Origin: Verticillium longisporum
Taxonomy: Eukaryota; Ascomycota; Sordariomycetes; Glomerellales; Plectosphaerellaceae
Length of the DNA: 64,000 nucleotides
Reading direction: 5' to 3'
NCBI GenBank assembly: GCA_019188255.1
Contig: JAETXT010000006.1
Span: 2,852,001 to 2,916,000 of the forward strand
In this document: positions 1 to 11,950 of the stretch, piece by piece
Layout of the letters: the number at the start of each line of letters is the position of its first letter
Position numbering within the stretch: the stretch's first letter is position 1
The notes under the pieces: generated by a model
The model's input: the letters and a program-made list of their open reading frames with translations, nothing else
Database searches by the model: none
What the model was told of the DNA's origin: nothing
Translations under genes and position numbers: made by a program

Positions 1-733
1 CGCGACCGCCTGGGTGACGGCAAGCGGGATCAACTCAAGGATCTGAATAAGTTTCTATGCGGCGGTCTTTTCGTAAACGAAGGTCGCATTAGTGTGGACA
101 AGCTGTAAACATTCGGCCTGGCCCATAGTTGGTATTTGAATGACAGAATGATGACCACCTGTCAGCTTTTCTGCGGCATTCATGCTTCGCGTCGTGACCA
201 GGATTTTCCCATCTCCAGTTGCATGAGGGTAGGCCGGTCGACGAACTCCGGATCGCGAGGGAACGGTATCGTGAAGCATGCTGCGGGCAGACCAGGGCTA
301 GGAGGTTTCTCAGGCGCCTTCTGTAAGGTCATCTGCTCCATCAACCTCGTGTTTCTCTGTATGAGCCGAGTTTGGTCCATTTGTAGTGCATCCGTGATAA
401 CCCGCTGGTAGCGCTCAAAGTTCTGGACCATGGCATCGACGTCTTCTTGGATGGCCATTGGAGAGCTCGAGAGCCGATACGACACATCCGCGATCCTGTG
501 GCAGCGGGCTCTACTTTCGACTGCAGGGTGGAGAGTTCGTTCTCACACTCGCCTAGAGTTTTTGCTACCTTTGCTAATGTGGGAAGTGAGCTGCTTGGTC
601 CGGCTGGCGGGTTTCCGCTTGAAACGCGATCTTCTAAAAGCTCGTTTGCAGCCTCCACCACGAAATGGAGTTTCTTGACATGACTTGACAGATGTTCGAT
701 CTCTTCTCGAGCACCAGTGACAGCGGTCAAATA
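1..733 (-). pseudogene. Broken fungal NLR (helical N-terminal domain + NB-ARC remnant)
   Basis: Reading leftward from about 733, an alpha-helical N-terminal domain of the fungal STAND/NLR type is readable (key segments EEIEHLSSHVKKL, ECENELSTLQSKV, RALQWPSK). A one-base frameshift at about 442-448 leads into DVDAMVQNFERYQRVITDAL and the pre-NB-ARC segment FTIPFPRDPEFVDR. After a second frame change at about 205-225 the text resumes at the RNBS-B-like ILVTTRS. A TAG stop follows at 55-57, and then IPLAVTQAVA, a GLPL-like motif, at the window edge. The Walker A and Walker B segments expected between FVDR and ILVTTRS are absent, about 60-100 residues by comparison with the family. A splice acceptor (CTAG) just upstream of 733 suggests a first exon that I could not place. 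The deletion plus the nonsense codon argue for a true relic; the 442-448 shift alone could be a sequencing error. The C-terminal repeat domain would lie outside the window. Confidence 0.75.
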
Positions 734-2876
734 CTAGTAACATAATCTGGGAACCTGTGCAGACAGGTCAACCACGGCTATTACGTTAGCCGCGATACCA
801 AGACCTTCCATGTCGAAGGACGCCAGCGTGGACGATCAAAGGCACGAAAAAAAATAGAAAGACAGTGTCGATTCGCAAGAGCTGTGGATTCAGTGTCCAG
901 GCGCGGTTTGCTGGGACCGATGTTTTCTGGCAGCCCTCAAAGAAGTGCTTGTGGCTATCAGAATGGTAAGACTGCTGATGTTGGGATCCTGGAGCCTTGT
1001 CTCGCCATGTGTCGAGCGGGGTAACGCGCGCGGTGCTGGCAGGAGCTGAAGTGTAGAAAGTGAAATCCGACAATGATAGGCTTGTCATGGTGATCAAGAT
1101 GCAAGATGAATGCTGTATATTTGCCATTGGCTCGAGGCTGATGTACATCAACTTTGTGTGGCACAGAAAGTGAGAGACGGAGAAAACGACATGTCTGATT
1201 CAGGAGATTGACAACTTGCGGACGAACAGATACATGGCCAGCACATAGAGAGCGTCTAATAGCATAAGGATCTGGTCCCTAGGTGCTCAGTGGATGTGGG
1301 CTGAGAACGAGGAAAGCAAGCTGTGGTTGTGGCAGGTGGCAGGCAGAGGGGGCTTCCAGCATCGCAGCAGAAAAGGAAGGAGACGTGCCTCAATCTGGGT
1401 GTCCGTTCAAATGTGCGCACGCAAAATGTCCCAAGCCTCATCGAAGAGAAAGAGCCCAGTTCACAAGCGGCGTACTGTTCAACGCCATTAGTTTGCCAGC
1501 GATGCAGACCTCGGCCGGGCTTAGCAGCGGGCAATATTGACGGCCAAACGGTTTCATGACGACGACAAGGGCTGGATGTGACATGCGAACAGACGCTCCG
1601 CCCCCATGACTACTTCTTGCCATTCAGCTCCCCCGATATATCGGATCCTCAAGTGCACCTAAGCTTACCTGCAACACCACCTGCACTGCATCTCATGTTA
1701 GGTAGTGGTTCCAAGACGTTGTAGCCTTGTAGGCATGTCGACGTTATTCGGAATGATCCACCACGAAGTTCCGACCAAATATACAGGAAACGCCACCGCT
1801 GCGTCAGCATGGTAATTATCAATCCCCATCACGGCAAAGGCTAACCTTTAAAGCTGTTGTTAATGTTCAAACATACACGCAAGATCACTACCTATTAGCA
1901 GCCGCTGCCTTGGCGGCGATGGCAGGACGTCAGGGATTGCCCCCCTGAAACACCACCAGACCCCCCAAAGCATGAACGAGGCCCGTGGGACCGACGCCTG
2001 CGTGTCTGTGCCACACTCAGAGAACACCTCACTGACCACAGGCTGCCCGGTGCGTCCCTGCTTCGAAACGAACTCTTTTCTTCTCTTGCGTTCGAGTTTG
2101 ATGGTTTTCGGCAATCCCGTTGGTCAGGATTGCCTGTTGAGGCCTTTCCTTCCTTCGTGCGAGTTCCTGATCGCCAATCTCTGGCACAGGATCGCCAGTC
2201 CTTGTCTGGGGGAACCGCCTTCGCACATGCCTCAGAGGGTGACGTCTCAATGGCTGGAGGCAGACTGTTTCTCACGAGTTGAACGGGGCTGAAGCACACC
2301 TGTGGGCTTCTTCGGTGAAGCGACTGTGGCGGTCAAAGTGTCCATCCGCTACTGCGCGTCATGCACTGTAACAGTTGATCTCTGTTCGCCGCTTGGCACT
2401 TTTTCTCGCGATCCATCCTCTTCTACGAAGCTGTCTTCAGCAGATCCATCAAGCCTCCCTCATGTCCAAGACCACTTCGCTCGCTCAACTTCTGCTTAGA
2501 GACCTCGGTGGCCCTGCTCGTCCACAAGACACTTGACGCCGTCGCCGACCAACTTGCTCGTGTCTGGGCCTTGAAGGACCCGGACCCGTCGGCGGCGGTG
2601 TGCCAGCCCTTCGGACGAAACTGACGCAGCGGCTTGAAGATGTGTCTACCTGTCGGTGCCTCGCGAGTGCGAGGCCTTCCCCCCGATCTATGTGGCAGCT
2701 GGACATGACTTAAACGACCCGCCGCCCGCCGTCTGGGTCAGGGGGCTGTTGTCTATCGTCAGGTAGGCTGGCTGTCGTCGTGGAGGGTTCGTCGGCGAAG
2801 GTCATCTTTTGGCGTCACATAGCATCTGCTTTGATTTTTAGCGTGTGCTCTCTCTCAGAACCATTATACCCTTAAC
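734..2876. other. Intergenic, no gene recognised
   Basis: About 2.1 kb between the NLR relic and the RGS gene. Open frames here are short, lack family motifs and have no convincing splice structure. The last ~400 bases are C/T-rich and probably hold the promoter and leader of the RGS gene. Confidence 0.6.
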
Positions 2877-4364
2877 ATGTCACTCAAGTTTTACAAGACA
2901 CCAAAGGAAGATCATTCTTGGCGGTCGCCCGTTCAAGATGACACGTGCAGTCGCTACGCTGCGGCAGCCGCCAGGGCGAAGAAGTGGCTGCCTCCTACAT
3001 TACGCTTCGAACAAGTCGTCAGGAATCACACCATGCCGGTAGGCGCATGAGCCCCTCCTGCCTCATGGACGTCCTGCTAACTAGCAACAGCCCTGTTCTT
3101 TGAACGACTTTATGGATTACTTGGTCTATGTCGAACAGAACGCCGAGCCCCTGCAGTTTTTCCTCTGGTATTGCGGCTACGTCCAGAGCTGGATGGAGCT
3201 TGACGCCCATGAGCGTGCCCTTGTGCCTCGCTGGGATCCCGCCGACGCTGAGGCCCGCGCCGCTGCGAAGGCTGACGCCGACCGCAAGCGTAGAGGGCCC
3301 CGAGTCGCCATGTCAGGCCGCTACCGAAGGGCGCGCAACGCCAGCAAAGTCAGCAACATTCTCGAAATATTGGACGCCGACGGGGAGGAAAAGGAGGAGA
3401 AGGAGCTTTTGGGATCCGCGAGTCCCGCCTCCTCGAGGCCGTCTAGGAACTTTTCACGGCCATCGGCGCCCCCCGGCACCGTCGAGGCCTGGATATCACC
3501 TCGTGAGCTTCTCTGTCCGTACTCTCCTTGTCTAGCACACTGACATGTCTAGCCCACCAACCCTTCCGTGACGAGGTTACACAAATTCTAAACCACTACG
3601 TCGACCCTTCTGCCCCCCGCTCACTGGGCCTTACCCTTCGGGATCGCGCTGCCATCGCCGATGCAACCGCTCACACAACCCACTCGACCTCCCTACTCCC
3701 TGCTTTTGAAAAGGCCGACGCCATCCTCCGAGGCCACCTCCACCCAAACTTCATCCGCTCATCCATTGCCAACACAAACAGCCCAACGACCTACGTCCTG
3801 CGCGTGTCCGCTTGGCTCCTGTTGATGCTCGGCTTCAGCGCCGCAGCTGCACTAAACCTCTGCACCGCGCGGTTTGCGCTGAGCCGGTACTGGCGGATTG
3901 CGCCTTTCGCCTTGTGGGCACCCGGCTTCGCGATTCTTGTCGCCGCTGCCGACGGGTTGTCAATCTCACTGTACTTTGCTGGGAGGCGGCAGCTTCGTCC
4001 GTGGGAGGCACAACCCACACCGGCCGAGCTTGAGGACGCGAGCTGGCGCGGCCGCAGGGCGGCCCGGAGGGCCACCGCCGCGGCATCACCGGCGGGTGAC
4101 GATCCACTGCGGAAGCCGAGCCTTCGGACCTTTGGTCCAGGTAACGGGTTCCGAAGCGAGTGGTGGGTGCGCGCCTATGCGAAGACGGGGCTTTGGTGGC
4201 GGATCTTTGAGACGACGAGACCCGTCGGCGAAGGGGAGGTCAGAGTTCTCCAGGACGGGGTAGTGATTACCGCGTTTATCTGGGCGTTTGTGCTCGCTGG
4301 AGGGTTAGCGGCGGGATCGGTCTTTGTGCCTGCTTTTGATCCGTGGACGATGAAGGTGATGTGA
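2877..4364 (+). CDS. RGS-domain membrane protein (Rax1-like architecture)
   Basis: Three exons: 2877-3038, 3091-3502 and 3553-4364, giving 461 aa. Both introns (52 and 50 nt) have GT..AG ends and CTAAC/CTGAC branch points, and the frame is kept across them. The N-terminus (MSLKFYKTPKEDHSW) and LNDFMDYLVYVE..AEPLQFFLWY followed by QPFRDEVTQILNHYV are the two halves of a regulator-of-G-protein-signalling domain (about residues 30-265). They are separated by a charged, low-complexity insertion at about 105-185. Three hydrophobic segments follow at about 272-292, 306-333 and 430-453. RGS plus three C-terminal membrane helices is the arrangement of the fungal Rax1/bud-site family. The expected role is GTPase acceleration on a G-alpha subunit at a membrane; which G-alpha it serves cannot be told from the sequence. 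Start chosen as the first ATG giving the conserved N-terminus. Confidence 0.85.
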
Positions 4365-7148
4365 TTGACTGCGGAGGCTATAGTAGTAATAATATGCCAT
4401 AATGTTAAGTTTAGCAGCAGATCGTCGAGGCATCAACTGAGATCCCCACGTCACTTCTCCACCAAAGGGCACTTGGAAACTTTACTTGATGCTCCGAACG
4501 GAGCCGCGATGCAAGGGATGAGTTATCTTCGCTAATAGAGAGGGTCATTAATCCCGAACTGTTGAAACGTGGAGCAGATGCGATTTCGAACAAATTCAAG
4601 TATAGAAATAGTGAATTGATAGCAATGTCTGTAAGATTCAGGCAGTTAGAACAGCCTTAGACTTCAGCGTCAGCCGCAGACGTCTTGAGAACCCTTGCGG
4701 ATTGGGCCATCTGTCGTATCATGGAAGGTTTGCGAGACCGACTCAGTCACTCCACTCGGCTGAAACGAATAGTCTGCTCGATGATTCTCTGATCTTGTTA
4801 TCGTGATGTATTGAGCACCTCGTACCTTGCACACAAAACATGAAGTTTCGGGGCACATGCACTTCGTGTGGTTCGGACAAGACAAACAGTGGAAGAGAGA
4901 TGCGGCTCGCGTGGCACAGCGCTTTACGACGACAAAATCAACCAAGAGAGATATAATGCACAGACAACGCAAGACTTGCTCAGGCAGACTTCGGATCCAT
5001 GGTGTATCCATACACAGGGCCTGCAGCCAGACGGGCGCAGGTACTTTGCCTGAGTCGTCTGCGGTGCGAGCCGCCCAGTGGACTAGCTGAGTGCTCGGCC
5101 AGGCTCTTTTCAGCGCCCGCAGACACCGGAGGGGCGTGCAAAATTCGCTGGCACATGTATTTCGGGAGCTGAAAAGCCAAGGCAATGTGTGACCTATAGA
5201 TATGCTGTTCGTCACCAATTGCGGGCGCTGGATATGAATGACCATGTTGGCGATGCTGGGGACCTCGGAATGACTTCACAACAAGGTCAACACCAAAGTG
5301 TCAGAAGCGTCTTTCGGAGTAGAAGTTTGGAATATGGAGAGAGGACGCCACATGGGATGCCTACAGGCCAAAAAGGCCGTCACGTGGGGCTGGGGGCTGG
5401 GGCTGGAACAGCTTCGACGCCGCCCTCATGAGACGAGACCAGTTCAAGTTCGTGTGCAGGCGTCTTGTTGCGTGTCGACAACCTCCGCGGCGACCTCGTG
5501 GGCACCTCGCAAGGCGTGCGTGTTGGTTGTGCTCCCAGGCTGTTCCGAGACGGGGGCCAGCGCGCGCTGCAGAAAATGGGTCGACAGCTCGCGTGCGCCG
5601 GCCATTGATGGGCCGCGGGTCAAATGAGGGTGGGACGCCGTGCGGGCGTCCGGGGATCATCCTGCGCGTGCCAGGCTGCCGGTTCCCACCACTTTGCGCG
5701 CCATCCAGGCTTGCCAGGCCATGTTGCGGGCGCTCTTCTGCATCGCTACGGCGTATGATTTGTCCGTTGGTGAGTCCGGAGGGGGAATCGGTTCGCTGTT
5801 CTGAGGGGAATGCGGTCCTAGCCGATGCTGTGACTTTGTCTGCCTGGGTCCGGGGCCAGAGGACATGGCTCGACGGTTGGAACTCGTTGGCAGATGGCGC
5901 GGAGGAAGGGCATCTCCGGATCTGCCTCATGCCAGGTCAGTATACCAAGAACTGATGTCAGAAACCTCAAATGCCGTGGGGGATCTGTGATGGCTTGGGT
6001 TGGGGGTCGGATCAGGGACCCCACTATACCTAGGTACCCACGCAGTGCCGTCTGAATGGAAAAGAATAGATGTACTGTTGAAGTACTGAGGGGTGATATG
6101 GCAATAGGTTGGCTTCCTGGTGTCTTCAACCCCCGCGCTCCTCACGGCCAAAAACGAGGAGGAATCGAAAAAGCTTTGCGACACTAGCATTTGCCAAGAA
6201 GACCCAGCGAGCGGTCTCCCGCATGCCTTGACAAAAGGGGGGGAAAGATGCCAGGGCAGGACGAGTCGGGCATGTCGCAGTGCGTCCATCCTTCGAAACC
6301 CACAGGGTACATAGCAGTACATGGACGTGACCGGGCACATGCTATGCCTGAACATGCAGGCAGGCAAAAGACGCACAATGCGGACAGAAAACACGCAGTA
6401 AACCGAGGCAGATGGGAAATTTGAATTGCCGAAATTTTTTTGGAAGAAGACCCGACGAGACGGCTCGACGTGGCTTGCCAGACAAGGTGTGTTGCCTTTG
6501 GGAAGGAAGGTACATAGGTAGGTAGGGCAGGTACCTCGAGGCAAGCGCCTCCAGGTACCTTGCCGTGATGATGGTCGGGCAGGTGCACCGCAAGGTGGAG
6601 AGCAGGAACATCGGAAGCCAGCTCTTGCCGACCTCCACTAAATAGTCGAGTCTCACCTTATCTTGTCCCCCACCCAGGCCAATCAATCCCCCGAAGACCT
6701 TGCCAGCTACAGGCAGACGAGTCCTTCGCCCAGAGAGGATAAGGCCCGCCACCACCTCCTCGCATCTGGTCTGGTCTGGTGTCATGGTCATGTCCCTCCT
6801 CGCCGCAGCACCCTACAACGACTCACGAGATCCGCATATTCATCTCGGTCAACTCTCACTGCGACGACCTGCTGCTGCTGCTGCTGCTGCTGCTTCTGGA
6901 GACTCCCGACAGATTCAAGTCATCTTCTTCGAGTCGAACAGCAACTATACGTCTGTGTGTCTCTTCAAAACGCCTCCTCGCCCTACCAAGACTCTCATCT
7001 CACGCACGCCCCCTTGAATCGACTCACGACACCCAGGCACCTTTCGTCACAGAGGCGCACCACAAGTGCGCCGATATTTCCCCAGCCTCGAGCTGAAGCA
7101 ACCTGCCCTCAGTGATGCAGGTCCCGCGACAGCCGCGGCAGCGTTAAG
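4365..7148. other. Intergenic; leader of the pseudokinase gene at right end
   Basis: About 2.8 kb with no recognisable gene. A cluster of AGGTA/GGTACCT words lies at about 6507-6563. From about 6650 the sequence becomes pyrimidine-rich and carries a CTG tract, as expected for a promoter and 5' leader of the gene starting at 7149. Minus-strand open frames of 190-205 codons at 4670-6544 have no domain signature and look fortuitous. Confidence 0.6.
6869..6892 (+). repeat. (CTG)8 microsatellite
   Basis: Eight perfect CTG units in the presumed 5' leader of the pseudokinase gene, about 260 bases before its start codon. Confidence 0.95.
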
Positions 7149-9046
7149 ATGGTTCAATGGTGGGATCCCGCCAAAATCGAGGCCACTGTCACCCGGCAGT
7201 TTGTCTGTCAGCACCTCGCTGCGAGCGACGTTGAGCGTCTGGATCGCTCTCTGACCTTTGGGGGAGACCTGACTGACGGCACCTACTGGGAATGGATCGA
7301 TACCAAGGCCAAATGCATCTTCCTCATACTTGTCGACCTGAAGATGCCCAGTCAGATCTTTGGCATCATTGACAACTCGTGGGATGACCACGACCTTCCG
7401 ATATCGCAGGAGCAGGTCGACCAGCTCGCGCAGGCACCAAATCGCTCCGGCCGGGTTGACCGCAGGTTCTTCCAACGCCAATTCCATTACCTCATCAAAC
7501 CGCTGCAAAGAGGAGACCACATTGTCTTTACGAATCATGAAGTTGTGCCGCTCGAGGTCATCGATCGACGAGCAGGCCTCGCTAGTAGTCACACCATTGA
7601 CAAGGTTGTGTTGCCCAACTGCCCGGGCCAGGTCTTTTGCCGGCGCCGGATCCCTCTCGGCAATAGTCTCGGCAGCTTGACGCCGGTCGACTTTGAGGAA
7701 GCCGTGAACAGCATCAGGAGCATCCAAAACCAACATCTCGTGTCCTGCCACGCATCATACACACATAGCGGAGCCGGTTACGTTCTCTTCACACCCGCCA
7801 CTGACACAACGTTGAAGTCGTTTCTTGGCAATACACCTTCCATCTTCAAAAACCAGTCCAAGAAGGACCGCAGGCAACTTGTCATGAACTGGATACTATG
7901 CCTCGTTGACACGTTGGCGTATATTCATGGCCGGGGACTCTCACATGGCAACATTAAGCTGTCAACCATCCTCTTCACCAGCCAACTTGACATCTTTTAC
8001 TCTGACTTCACACGGCTCCATGCTGAGGCACTGTCAGGACAGGCGGACAAGAGCGCCTTCGACCGCGAGTCGTACGACTATGCGGCCCCGGAACAGTGGT
8101 TTCGCCCGACCACTGGGCCAACGAGTCCCGGCGGGCGCAAGGCGACCTTGTCCATGTCGGTCTCGCCAGAGTCGCATACGAGTTTCTCCATATCTCGCAG
8201 TGATAACCCGAATAACCCCAACTCGATGCTTCAATCTCCAAATCCATACCTGAATCCGCAAGCAGCCGACATCTTCTCACTCGGATGTGTTCTGCTCGAG
8301 ATGGTAAGTTTCATTCTGAAAAAGAGCACCAAATCTTTCGCGACGCACCGGGCATCGAAGAACAAGACAGCAGGCCGTGGGGGTGCAGTTCCGGACTCAT
8401 CTTTCCATAAAAACCTCGGCCAAGTGGAATCTTGGATGACGATACTTGCCAAAGAAGCGTCTAAGAAAACGTCTGAGAGTGACGGCGCCGCGGTCCTCCG
8501 CGGCGTGGTGCCCATGCTGCACATTATCGCCTGTATGCTCTCGGCGAATCCCATCGATCGTCCACCGGCGGACGAAATCCAGCATCGGGTTTACCAGATT
8601 CTGACACAGAACGCCGGCATCACTGAGCCGCACTGCGTCCATCGCTATGGCGGTTGGGATCTCGGATTCAACCACTTGCGCATTTCGTCGCCGACACCAG
8701 GGTTTGAAGGAGGATTGATGCCGCATCGTCAAAACACATCAGCCTCACGGTCCAGTCGAGACAGCGAGAGCTTCAGCGGGCGACGACTAGGCCACTCCCG
8801 GACCAACAGCAGCGGCGCCCTGTCGGAAAACAGCCAGGCCAGCAGCTCAGCAAGCAGCGATAGGGAGGCCAGGAAACCGAGCTCGGGTCGAGCGCGGGCT
8901 CCATGTCCGTGTCGGGGTCTGGATTCGCTGCGTTGAGGAATATCCGCGTGCCTCAGGTGAGGTCACCCGGGAAATGGCAAACTTCTCCAACGGCGGGGTC
9001 GCCGTCAATGTACACAGGGCAGGGCGGGCAGGCGTCGGTGTACTGA
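7149..9046 (+). CDS. Kinase-fold protein, probable pseudokinase
   Basis: Single exon. An N-terminal region of about 190 residues (MVQWWDPAKIE..., DGTYWEWID) precedes a protein-kinase fold. The catalytic loop reads SHGNIKLSTILF (residues 265-276), so the HRD aspartate is replaced by Asn268. The DFG position reads SDF (285-287) with no following Gly. AAPEQW (312-317) and DIFSLGCVLLEM are typical APE and F-helix segments. Loss of the catalytic Asp and an altered DFG predict weak or no phosphotransfer and a scaffolding role. A Ser-rich tail starts at about residue 520. One base appears to be missing at the AAA run 8874-8876: as read, the protein stops at 8936 after an unrelated Arg/Cys-rich end, while a one-base shift keeps a Ser/Gly-rich tail to a TGA at 9044-9046 (632 aa). 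A GTAAGT at about 8304 is inside conserved coding sequence and is not used as a donor. Confidence 0.75.
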
Positions 9047-10178
9047 CTGGTAATCAGGAGGAGTGACGATGACGATCATGACTGTCGCCTGTGACGCTGG
9101 GACGAAACTTTCCATGTGTATGATGAGACTGGGTCATCTGGCGCAATAATGTATGGGCAGCAAGGCGTTACATTCTCTCGATGAAGGCATGCACTATGGG
9201 ATTGCGAGGGAGATGATGGTTTCGGTAGGATATCTAAACTTTGGACGAGCGTTTTGCACCAAGGGCGGCACTATTTAAAGACTTCCCACAATGCACTGTG
9301 ATCAGCTCGGGAGAGACGCTGCCCTTCTGTGACCTGTTTGCAGCACCCTGTCATGTTTGACCTTGGGATCATGTCCATGGGATGGCACGATTCGCAGCAA
9401 TTGTTACGTGACGGCGATGCATCGAATGGGGAGGTTTCCCATGACAAACGGAAAACCAATGAGCTGCACGTAGAAGTCTAAATGCGGCGTTGTGCATCGA
9501 GGTAGGCACACAAGGTTTGCCAAATGCCTGTATGCCTCGCAGACCCGACCCCAGGTTGTTCCCCGGATAGACTCCCCGTCGTGCGCACAGCCGCCTCCAC
9601 ATTGGGAGACTTCAAATGCGGTCAAGCGACTGTGGCCCAGTGGCTTTGGGAGTGGAAATGTCGAGGGCGTCTGCAAGGAAAGCCACATGCCCAATTCATC
9701 AAAGTCATCTGGCGGTCATGAAGCCCCGATGCAGCACAAAAGGGGGATACGATTCACGGAGATGAGCTGAGATTGGCTAGGTTGCTTTCTCGACGACTGG
9801 TGAGTCTTGTGTCTTGATAATTCCCAGCGATAGTCGTCCACAACGTTTATCGTTTGATGGTTGATGGTCCGTGTGTTGACAGGTACATGCACCGACGCCG
9901 AACTTTTGGTGGTCCGTCAAGTACATGTCATCACATCACCAAGGGGGGAACAGAGCCGCGGACCCACACGGGTTTCTCGGAGGAGGCGCTTCCACGTACA
10001 TCATTCTTGCCCTGTGCACTCCCAGGCTCGAGATTACCAGCTCCTTTCCAACAACAAACCTAAGTTGTCCCATCTTCCGATTCCTCCCTCTTCTGAGCCC
10101 TCTCAGGTGTCGCAATCTGCCACGGAGACGAAGTGCTCGATGATTGCCTAATCACCCCTCGATTGCGCGCTCCTCAGC
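9047..10178. other. Intergenic
   Basis: No gene seen. The last ~180 bases are C/T-rich and probably form the leader of the sugar transporter starting at 10179. Confidence 0.6.
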
Positions 10179-11950
10179 ATGCCTCACTCGTCGCAAGCTC
10201 CGCTCATCTCGGACCGGCAGGACCGGGAGCGGGACGACAGACGACATGACGACGATGAAGAGCTACTCCGCCGGGATGACTACTACGATGATGGCGATGC
10301 CGACGCCGATGCCGACGCCGACCAGCATACCCTTCCCCCGCCGATAAAGACCACAGGCGTGCAGGCCAGCCTGTTCATCTGGCTGCTGACGTTTGCCGCC
10401 GGCATCAGCGGCCTGCTTTTTGGCTGTACGTTGCTTTGCCTGCCCCTTGTCGAGATGTGCTTCGTGCGTGCTAATTACCTGGCCAAGACGACACGGGCGT
10501 CATCTCAGCAACTCTCGTCTCCATCGACAGCTCCCTCTCGAACCGCGAGCTCACATCCTTCGACAAATCCATCATCACGTCAAGCACGGCCCTATTCGCC
10601 CTTATCGTCTCCCCTTTCTCCTCCCTCGTAGCCGACGCCCTCGGTCGCCGCCGCGTCATTCTCCTCGCCGACTTTCTCTTCGTCCTCGGCGCCCTCCTCC
10701 AAGCTGGCGCTCACACGGTCACCTTCATGGTCTTTGGCCGCGCCGTCGTTGGTGCGGCTGTCGGCGCGGCGAGCTTCGTCGTGCCGCTCTACATTGCCGA
10801 GATCGCCCCTGCCACCCACCGCGGCCGCCTCGTCACGACCAACGTCCTCTTCATCACCCTCGGCCAGGTCGTCGCCTACATCGTCGGATGGGGGTTCTCC
10901 GTCTACGGCGATAAAGACACTGCCTGGCGCTGGATGGTCGGACTAGGTGCCGTGCCCGCGGCGGTGCAGATGGCTGTTGTCATGTACATGCCCGAGACGC
11001 CACGCTGGCTCGTCATGGTCGGGCGTTCGGCGCTCGCGAAGCGTGTTGTGCACCGGGTTGCCGGCGGCCGACCCTCTGCCATGCGTGACGCAGAGGCCGT
11101 GGTGCAAGAAATTGAGATTGAGATCCGTTCTGAGCGGGAGGTCATGCGCCGCGAGGGCTCGCCGCGTCTCGAGTGGTGGGGTGGATGGCAGGAGCTGCTG
11201 ACCGTCGGACGCAACAGGCGGGCACTTGCCATTGCTTGCCTGCTGCAGGGCCTGCAGCAGCTGTGCGGCTTCAACTCCCTCATGTACTTTTCAGCTACCA
11301 TCTTCCGGCTCGTCGGCTTCCATACGCCGACGTTGACGGCTCTCAGCGTGGCCGTGACGAACTTTGTCTTCACCGTGGCGGCATTGCTCCTCATTGACAA
11401 GATTGGCAGACGTCGCATCATGCTCTACTCGCTGCCGTTCATGATTGCGGGTCTGCTGCTCGCGGCGTACGGCTTCTCATTCCTCGACCTGGCTCCGTCG
11501 ACGTCGACATCGACCGCGGGCGATGCCCCCCCACCGGACGCAGGCGACCCCGGCAGCACCCCTTCCGTACCCGGCGGAGGCGAGGACGAGGGCGCCTCGA
11601 CGTCCCACGGCGCAGCTCTCATGATCCTCGTCAGCATCATGATATATGTAGCCGCCTACGCCATTGGCCTCGGCAACGTGCCCTGGATGCAGAGCGAGCT
11701 CTTTCCGCTGGCCGTGCGGTCCATCGGCAGCGGTGTCGCGACATCGACCAACTGGGCGGCCAATTTCGTCGTCGGCTTGACATTTTTGCCGCTCATGGAC
11801 ATTCTGACGCCGCCATGGACTTTCACGCTCTACGCCCTACTTTGCACCATAGGCTATGCCCTTGTCTGGCGTATATATCCCGAGACGGCAGGGTTGAGTC
11901 TTGAAGAGGCGACGGGGCTGTTGGATAATGGATGGGGAGTACGCAGGTGA
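10179..11950 (+). CDS. MFS sugar porter, myo-inositol (ITR) type
   Basis: Two exons, 10179-10425 and 10488-11950, giving 569 aa. The 62-nt intron (branch GCTAAT) splits the conserved first-helix motif, so that ...GLLFG joins YDTGVISATLVSID. An acidic cytosolic N-terminus (about 1-55, Asp/Ala runs) is followed by about 12 membrane helices. Sugar-porter signatures are GRRRVILLADFLF, PETPRWLVMVGR, QGLQQLCGFNSLMYFS, DKIGRRR and the C-terminal YPETAGLSLEEA. The segment GNVPWMQSELFPLAVRS with ATSTNWAANFVVGLTFLP matches the proton-coupled myo-inositol transporter branch more than the hexose branch. Predicted to sit in the plasma membrane and take up inositol or a related polyol. The loop at about residues 415-455 is long and Pro/Ser/Asp-rich. 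The substrate is inferred from family resemblance only. Confidence 0.88.

Noticed and set aside
4670..6544. Minus-strand open frames of about 190-205 codons
   Set aside because: No domain motif, Cys/Arg/Pro-rich shadow composition, no splice support and no convincing start context.
8304..8340. GTAAGT as a possible intron donor in the pseudokinase
   Set aside because: The following residues continue the kinase fold and the frame stays open; removing them would delete conserved sequence.
10393..10914. Arg/His-rich plus-strand frame inside the sugar transporter
   Set aside because: Shadow frame over a clear transporter exon.
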